Source: Planctomycetota bacterium (GTDB lineage: Bacteria > Planctomycetota > Phycisphaerae > UBA1845). Taken from it: a DNA stretch of 11,147 nt. Where the stretch lies: positions 1 to 11,147 of the forward strand of contig JADFRH010000042.1 of assembly GCA_022561415.1 (NCBI GenBank). The letters run 5' to 3'. Positions within the stretch are counted from its first letter, which is position 1, and every line of letters begins with the position of its first letter. This document shows positions 6,762 to 11,147 of the stretch, piece after piece. The translations under genes were made by a program, and so were the position numbers. The notes under the pieces are model-generated. The model saw only the letters and a list, made by a program, of their open reading frames with translations, was not told where the DNA came from and did not search any database.

Positions 6762-7466
6762 TTAGGTGCTACAACTCCCTAGATCGCACGTGCGTGGGGT
6801 GCAGCAGTCGGCATCGCTGTCACAGGCTACTCCATTGAATCCACAGCACGACCCGGCGCTACACAGTCCGTCGCCAGGAAAAACGCAGCAATCGGGTGGG
6901 GCGGCGCACGAATAGCCAACGGTCTTGCATCCGCCCGCACCGAACGCGGCGCTGGCGCTGGGTCCGCTAGCGCATGCGCCCGACGCAAAGAACGTCGAGA
7001 TCAACGGGGCGGTGTAAATGAGCTTGGCCGTGCCGCCGCGAAGCAACTCACGGCGCGAGGGCAGCCTTGACGCGGACCGACTCTCTCCTTCGTCGTCGTT
7101 TGGTTTTTGCGAAGGATCTTGAGCCGGTGGGTCCACTTCCGATCGAACGTCGCGTTGCAGATCGCCGGCGCCGGAGGCTTCGAGTAGCAAGCCCTTGGCT
7201 GTCAGTTTGCGGATGACGTTATCAACTTCGGTCCGGGCCCTATTCGAGTCGAGCGCGTATCTGCCAGCGATGATCCGGGCGATCGCAGGCGCGCTGCGCG
7301 ACCCGTCACACGCCTTCCACACCGTCAGGGCCGTTTCGTTGAACCGGTGTACGGCCCCCGACCGCTCATCGTAGAGCACGGCCTCGCCGTCCAGCTCGCA
7401 GACGACGATGTTGTCTCGTCTGGTGGGGTGCTGACTCGTCCGATATTCCGTTTCGCCCACCGTCAT
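6762..7466 (-). CDS. PqqD-like domain fused to twin-arginine-like segment and 12-cysteine knottin-like tail
   Basis: Numbered from an ATG at 7472, the protein has 236 residues. The start at 7466 (third codon, 234 residues) is preferred because GAGG lies seven bases before it. Residues about 20-98 form a PqqD-like domain: GEAVLYDERSG, VHRFNETALTVWKACDG and KGLLLEA. A polar, acidic, proline-containing linker (99-138) leads to SRRELLRGG at 139-147, a twin-arginine-type motif, and a hydrophobic stretch at 149-168 ending in ACASG. The tail has 12 cysteines in two abutting units: C182-6-C-5-CC-7-C-4-C209 and C210-6-C-5-CC-4-C-4-C234. The recognition domain and the likely cargo are thus in one chain. 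The same tail ends the protein at 3490-5313, with shared ADCC and PRTCD words. Whether the tail is cleaved off or anchored with its C-terminus outside is unknown. Confidence 0.85.
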   Translation of the reverse strand: MTVGETEYRTSQHPTRRDNIVVCELDGEAVLYDERSGAVHRFNETALTVWKACDGSRSAPAIARIIAGRYALDSNRARTEVDNVIRKLTAKGLLLEASGAGDLQRDVRSEVDPPAQDPSQKPNDDEGESRSASRLPSRRELLRGGTAKLIYTAPLISTFFASGACASGPSASAAFGAGGCKTVGYSCAAPPDCCVFPGDGLCSAGSCCGFNGVACDSDADCCTPRTCDLGSCST

Positions 7467-7544
7467 GCTCATGCCTCGTTACTATGCGTCAAACCGCACA
7501 CACTCTCCCCGCCGAACGCAGGAAACCGCGCGCAACCGCTCGTA

Positions 7545-7573
7545 TATCGGACACTGGCTTACCGGACTATGGC
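7545..7573 (-). promoter_or_regulatory. Shared 29-bp upstream element, copy B
   Basis: tatcggaca, nine bases, cggactatggc, the partner of the block at 5508-5536. It lies 78 bases upstream of the ATG at 7466, a normal distance for a promoter or operator. Only three of the nine central bases agree between the copies, whereas all 20 outer bases do, which is what a two-part protein contact site would show. Confidence 0.5.
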
Positions 7574-7596
7574 AGACTTCGTGAAACGAATTCCGC

Positions 7597-7618
7597 ACGT
7601 CCGGATAACCGTTTCGTC
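7597..7618 (-). promoter_or_regulatory. Second block shared by the two upstream regions, copy B
   Basis: acgtcc, two bases, ataaccg, tttcgtc on the plus strand, matching 5697-5721 except for three bases missing between the last two words. It supports common ancestry of the two upstream regions. Confidence 0.35.
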
Positions 7619-7692
7619 CACGGAATGCTCGACAGCTGCCCAGCTTTTCCGAGCCGCGACTGTAAGGGAGCGGGGCACCGCCGAGGCGCCGG

Positions 7693-7702
7693 TTCACGTG
7701 AA
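7693..7702. other. Ten-base perfect palindrome downstream of dtd
   Basis: ttcacgtgaa is its own reverse complement and lies eight bases beyond the dtd stop, at the upstream end of the control region for the PqqD fusion gene. It may be a binding site or chance. No intrinsic terminator with a T run is visible here. Confidence 0.2.
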
Positions 7703-7710
7703 TCTATGCG

Positions 7711-8181
7711 CTAGAAAGTACGGCGCGAATCGAGCAGGATGCAGATGGGACCGTCGTTGTCGCACTTGACGCTCATGTAACTCCCGAACGATCCGGTTTT
7801 GACGCAGAGGCCGGTGTCTCGCAGGGCGGAGCAGAACTTCTCGTACAGTGCCTCGGCCTTCTCCCCGCGCGCGACCGCCTCGAAGGATGGGCGCCGACCC
7901 TTTCGTGCGTCGGCCTGCACCGTAAACGCGCTGACAACGAGAACCGGCAGAGCCGGCTTGCCCTCTTCCCCGCCCGCCTGGTGAATATCGAGGTTCTGCT
8001 TGCCGTTTTCGTCGGAAAAGATTCGGAGGTGGCGGATCTTGTCGACAAGGTAGGCGGTATCCGTGTTGTCGTCGTCCCGCGCGACCCCCAAGTAGATCAG
8101 CAGTCCTTGCCCGATGCTCTCGGATCGACCATCGTTGATTTCCACCGAGGCCCGGCTCACGCGTTGAACGACGGCTCGCAT
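7711..8181 (-). CDS. dtd: D-aminoacyl-tRNA deacylase
   Basis: The 156-residue protein has the DTD length and layout, starting MRAVVQRVSRASV, with IGQGLLIYLGV, DARKGRRPSF at 91-100 and NDGPICILLDS at 142-152. The enzyme hydrolyses D-amino acids from mischarged tRNAs in the cytoplasm and also clears glycine from tRNA(Ala), which fits its position six bases after alaS. The Gly-Pro pair of the active site is present at 144-145. Two signature motifs deviate: the usual SQFTL reads SAFTV at 84-88, and the usual GPVT reads GPIC, so the conserved threonine is a cysteine. I think similar variants exist in planctomycete-type homologues, but this is from memory. A short insertion-like QAGGEEGKPALP (68-79) precedes SAFTV. 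Confidence 0.9.
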   Translation of the reverse strand: MRAVVQRVSRASVEINDGRSESIGQGLLIYLGVARDDDNTDTAYLVDKIRHLRIFSDENGKQNLDIHQAGGEEGKPALPVLVVSAFTVQADARKGRRPSFEAVARGEKAEALYEKFCSALRDTGLCVKTGSFGSYMSVKCDNDGPICILLDSRRTF

Positions 8182-8187
8182 GTGATC

Positions 8188-11147
8188 TCAGCCAAGCCTT
8201 CCGGCCAGCCATTGCACGGCATGTTCGATTGCGGCGTTGACGCCGCTCGGATCGGTGCCGCCGCCTTGTGCCATGTCGGGTCGACCGCCGCCCTTGCCGC
8301 CGACCAGGGGCGCGATCTCTTTGATAAGGTCGCCGGCCTTGACGCCCTTGGCGACGACCGCTTTGCTCATGCCCGCGATCAGCGTGACGCGGTCGCCCGT
8401 CACGCCGGCGAGGAGCACGGCCGACGCTTCCGTCTTGTTGCGCACCCAATCGATCGCGCCGCGAAGCTTGTCGGTCGGGGCCGAGGGAACCTCACCGACG
8501 ACGACCTTGACTCCGCCGATGGTCGCGGCATTTTCGAACAGCTTTCTAACGCAATCCATCACGGCCTCACCGGAAGCGCTGGCCGATTGCTTCTGCTGCT
8601 GCTTGACAAGTTTCTGGAGCTCAACGATTCGGGCCTGCAGCTCGTGCCGAACAAGAACCGGAATCGTCGCGTCGGCGACCTTTTGCTGAAACGCCGACAG
8701 CGCGGCCGAGAGGTCGACGGTTGAATTCCCTACGTCCCTACGTCCCTTCGTCCCTGTGTCCCCCTCGTTTTCTGCCAGCGCGCTCGCTTCTACAAGAAGT
8801 AGTTTGCCAAGCTCGATCGCCTTCCTCGCCGCCTCCCCACTGATCCCCACAACGCGCCGAACCCCCTTGGCCACGCCCTCTTCATGCGTAAGCACGAACG
8901 CGCCGATCTCCGACGTGTTCTTAACATGCGTCCCGCCGCAGAACTCGACGGAGTACTTCATCCATTCAGAGCTCTTGGGCGAGCGCAGCAGCCAGTCGGA
9001 CGCGCCGGTCTTCTGCGCGTCCTCTTCCGTGATGGGAGCGCCGATCGAGACGACACGAACGGTATCGGGGTAATTCTCTCCAAATACGGCGCGAAGCGTG
9101 TTGATCTCGTCCGCCGACTTCTTCTCGACCTCTGTGGTATATACACGATGCTTCTCGTCGACCTGCTTCTGCACCAGCGTTTCGATGCGCGAAAGCTCGT
9201 CTTCGGTCAGCGGCCTGTTATGCGAAAAATCAAACCGCGTCTTCTCCGGATCAACCAGCGATCCCCGTTGATTGACTTTATCTCCACCACCTCGGAACTC
9301 CAGAACTTCGCGCAGCGCCCAGTTAAGTAGATGCGTGGACGTGTGATTTTGCTCGGTTGGGCGCCTATTCTCAGTATCGACAATGAGTTGCGCGTCTTCA
9401 CCTTTTTTCAATGGGGTTTCAGATCTTACCAAAGGCATTGGATCAACGAGATGAATTACTTTACTGCCGGACCGCAGAGTTGCCTTTACGGCAAGATCAG
9501 GTGCTGAGGAGAACTGAATGACACCTCGGTCGCCGACCTGTCCACCCTGTTCCGCATAAAAACACGTGCGGTCGAATACAAGACCGAGCAGGCCTTTATG
9601 TGTCCAAAGATCTGTTCCGCTAACGGCCATTGCCACCGAGTAGAGGAACTTAGCTCTGATCGAAGCGCTCGCATATTTCAATTGATCGTCAGTTTCCTTA
9701 TCCAGATACTCCTTGGGGATGTCGAGCAGCTCGCTGACCACAGCCGTATTCCGTTTTTGCCGCGCGCGCTCTCGTGCTTGATCCATTAGCCGTTCGTATT
9801 CAGCGATGTCCACCTTGAGTCCGCGTTCGGAGGCCATGATTTGAGTCAGGTCGATCGGAAATCCATACGTATCATGGAGTTCGAATGCCGTTGCGCCGGA
9901 AATCTCTGGCACAGATTCAAACAACGCGGAGAGATCGAAGGTCGCGGGATCTTGAACCACAATTCGGTATCGCCGCACTTCGGCGGAACCTAGCGAATCA
10001 GGACGGAAGGAGTTAGTTTCAGATACGTTACAGTCACGATCGTGAATCTCTATTTCGTCGACATCCATGCGTGGAACAGCTTTGCATAGCAAGTGGAAGA
10101 TTTCCCCGTTCAGCATTTCTATGCCGCGATCCAGGGTCTTGAAGAACGACTCCTCCTCATTGCGAATAATTCCTGCGATTCGAGCGATGTTCTTGTTGCC
10201 GTAGAACGCCGAGGATTTCAGTTCAGGAAACGCGTCCCCCATGTGATCGACCAGCGGTTCAACCAGGTCGCACAAGAAGGGCTCGTGCATGTCCATGTAT
10301 TGCCGTCCATAGCGGACCGCGCGGCGCAAGATGTTTCTCAAGGTCGAGCCGATGTCGGAGTTGTCAGGCACGGCCCCATCGGTCAGCGCAAACGTTAGAC
10401 AACGAACATGATCCGCAATCACCCGATATGAGACATCAACCATGATTTGAGAGGGACTTAGGGACGAAGGGACAAAGGGACGAAGTGAATCCCCTGCGTC
10501 CCCACGTGCCTCCGTCCCTGTGTCCCTTCCCTCCTCCGTCCCTTCGTCCCTTTGTCCCTTTGTCCCCTCCTTGGGCAGTGTCCCTGCATACACCGGCGCA
10601 CCGGTCCGCTTGCGAATCGCGTCGAAGATCGGCCCGAAGACATCGGTGTCGTAGTTGCTGGCCCGGCCGATGTCACCGCGCTGCATGGCGTGCAACATGC
10701 CGCACAGCCGCTCGAAGCCCAGGCCGGTGTCGACGTGCTTGGCCGGCAGCGGCGCGAGTTTCCCTTTGGCATCGCGACTGAACTGAATGAACACCAGGTT
10801 CCACAGCTCGATCACGCGCGGGTCGCCCGCGTTGACCAGCGACGCCCCGGACTTGTCAGCCGTCAGGTCGACGTGGATTTCGCTACACGGCCCGCACGGA
10901 CCGACGTCGCCCATCTCCCAGAAGTTGTCCTTCTTGTTGCCGGGGTGGATGTGCGTCGGGTCGATGTCGGTAACGGTTTTCCAGAGCTCGGCCGCCTCGG
11001 TGTCGGGCTCGAGCCCCTCGGCCTCGTTACCCTCGAAGTAGGTCGCGTGGAGGCGATCCTTATCGATGCCCCAGACCTCGGTCAGCAGCTCCCAGGCCCA
11101 CTCGATGGCCTCCTTCTTGAAGTAGTCGCCGAACGACCAGTTCCCCA
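8188..11147 (-). CDS. alaS: Alanyl-tRNA synthetase, 5' end outside the window
   Basis: The frame stays open to the right edge, beginning GNWSFGDYFKKEAIEWAWEL, so about 985 residues are present and roughly the first 80-100 are missing. Visible parts are the class II catalytic core with NFWEMGDVGPCGPCSEIH (M at 10914) and HVDTGLGFER; the editing domain with NHTSTH and the CGGTH zinc-type motif; and the C-Ala/DHHA1 domain with GGKGGGRPDMAQGGG. It charges tRNA(Ala) and hydrolyses misacylated Ser and Gly. Oddities are two in-frame insertions made of a degenerate octamer (10444-10572 and 8716-8772), an unusually long segment before FELHDTYGFP, and a lower-GC middle. The conserved motifs are intact, so the enzyme should be functional. 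dtd follows directly. Confidence 0.95.
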   Translation of the reverse strand, partial: GNWSFGDYFKKEAIEWAWELLTEVWGIDKDRLHATYFEGNEAEGLEPDTEAAELWKTVTDIDPTHIHPGNKKDNFWEMGDVGPCGPCSEIHVDLTADKSGASLVNAGDPRVIELWNLVFIQFSRDAKGKLAPLPAKHVDTGLGFERLCGMLHAMQRGDIGRASNYDTDVFGPIFDAIRKRTGAPVYAGTLPKEGTKGQRDEGTEEGRDTGTEARGDAGDSLRPFVPSSLSPSQIMVDVSYRVIADHVRCLTFALTDGAVPDNSDIGSTLRNILRRAVRYGRQYMDMHEPFLCDLVEPLVDHMGDAFPELKSSAFYGNKNIARIAGIIRNEEESFFKTLDRGIEMLNGEIFHLLCKAVPRMDVDEIEIHDRDCNVSETNSFRPDSLGSAEVRRYRIVVQDPATFDLSALFESVPEISGATAFELHDTYGFPIDLTQIMASERGLKVDIAEYERLMDQARERARQKRNTAVVSELLDIPKEYLDKETDDQLKYASASIRAKFLYSVAMAVSGTDLWTHKGLLGLVFDRTCFYAEQGGQVGDRGVIQFSSAPDLAVKATLRSGSKVIHLVDPMPLVRSETPLKKGEDAQLIVDTENRRPTEQNHTSTHLLNWALREVLEFRGGGDKVNQRGSLVDPEKTRFDFSHNRPLTEDELSRIETLVQKQVDEKHRVYTTEVEKKSADEINTLRAVFGENYPDTVRVVSIGAPITEEDAQKTGASDWLLRSPKSSEWMKYSVEFCGGTHVKNTSEIGAFVLTHEEGVAKGVRRVVGISGEAARKAIELGKLLLVEASALAENEGDTGTKGRRDVGNSTVDLSAALSAFQQKVADATIPVLVRHELQARIVELQKLVKQQQKQSASASGEAVMDCVRKLFENAATIGGVKVVVGEVPSAPTDKLRGAIDWVRNKTEASAVLLAGVTGDRVTLIAGMSKAVVAKGVKAGDLIKEIAPLVGGKGGGRPDMAQGGGTDPSGVNAAIEHAVQWLAGRLG
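8731..8762 (-). repeat. Degenerate octamer array inside alaS, site 1
   Basis: Four consecutive octamers read on the plus strand TACGTCCC, TACGTCCC, TTCGTCCC, TGTGTCCC, which is GGGACNNA on the coding strand. A fifth, poorer copy precedes them. They encode an in-frame low-complexity insertion (EGDTGTKGRRDVG) between the CGGTH-containing domain and the coiled-coil and C-terminal part. Confidence 0.8.
10453..10566 (-). repeat. Inverted pair of octamer arrays inside alaS, site 2
   Basis: The plus strand has four octamers at 10453-10484 (GGGACTTA, GGGACGAA, GGGACAAA, GGGACGAA). The complementary set follows at 10535-10566 (TCCGTCCC, TTCGTCCC, TTTGTCCC, TTTGTCCC). Bases 10461-10484 and 10543-10566 form a 24-bp inverted repeat with one mismatch and a 58-base spacer that contains further partial copies. 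It adds about 43 residues rich in G, T, E, R and S between TLP and MVDVSYRVIADH without breaking the frame. Confidence 0.85.

Noticed and set aside
614..7466. A lasso-peptide or PQQ biosynthesis cluster.
   Set aside because: There is no asparagine-synthase-like cyclase, transglutaminase-like protease, radical SAM enzyme or PqqC/E homologue; only PqqD-like and HprK-like proteins are shared.
7694..8449. A 251-residue minus-strand frame rich in Arg and Gly.
   Set aside because: It overlaps dtd and the end of alaS in another frame and has the composition typical of a shadow frame in GC-rich DNA.
10453..10566. CRISPR array or minisatellite outside genes.
   Set aside because: The unit is only 8 bases, degenerate, without spacers, and lies inside the open alaS frame.

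Overview
The window looks like a piece of a GC-rich bacterial chromosome, probably planctomycete-like. That lineage is inferred from the style of the alanyl-tRNA synthetase (for example DKSGASLVNAG followed by WNLVFIQ) and of the Ser/Thr kinase fragment, not from a search. Every recognisable gene is on the minus strand, so the reading order is from high to low coordinates. There are no rRNA or tRNA genes, no insertion sequence and no CRISPR array.

Right side (7711-11147): two housekeeping genes, alaS (5' end outside the window) and dtd, 6 bp apart. alaS carries two in-frame insertions built from the same degenerate octamer (GGGACNNA), and its middle is clearly less GC-rich than its ends.

Centre (5791-7466): a two-gene unit. 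The first gene encodes a PqqD-like domain fused through a linker and a twin-arginine-like hydrophobic segment to a C-terminal domain with 12 cysteines. The second encodes an HPr-kinase-related P-loop kinase (copy 2).

Left centre (614-5313): a longer unit of related logic. It holds a nucleotidyltransferase-SET protein whose C-terminus carries the same twin-arginine-like segment and 12-cysteine domain, a VKOR-DsbA disulfide oxidoreductase, a stand-alone PqqD-like protein, and HPr-kinase-related kinase copy 1. The last three genes overlap by 4 and 7 bases. Directly after kinase 1, in frame, lies the C-terminal remnant of a third kinase copy that resembles copy 2 more than copy 1.

Left edge (1-416): the N-terminal third of a Hanks-type Ser/Thr kinase, cut off before its catalytic loop and facing a short plus-strand reading frame. 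The 417-613 stretch shows nothing I can name.

The notable content is 614-7466. Two different proteins end in the same module: [S/T]RR motif, hydrophobic segment, then two abutting six-cysteine units with inhibitor-cystine-knot-like spacing (C-6-C-5-CC-n-C-n-C). Around them sit PqqD-like, HPr-kinase-like and nucleotidyltransferase proteins, the set I recall from the uncharacterised 'HPr-rel-A' systems and some RiPP loci. A membrane disulfide-forming enzyme is present too. The simplest model, which is inference, is a pathway that makes and exports cystine-rich proteins: PqqD-like domains for recognition, kinase, nucleotidyltransferase and SET methyltransferase for modification, and VKOR-DsbA for disulfide formation outside the membrane. 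The upstream regions of the two units share a 29-bp block and a second shorter block, which suggests common regulation or descent from a duplication.
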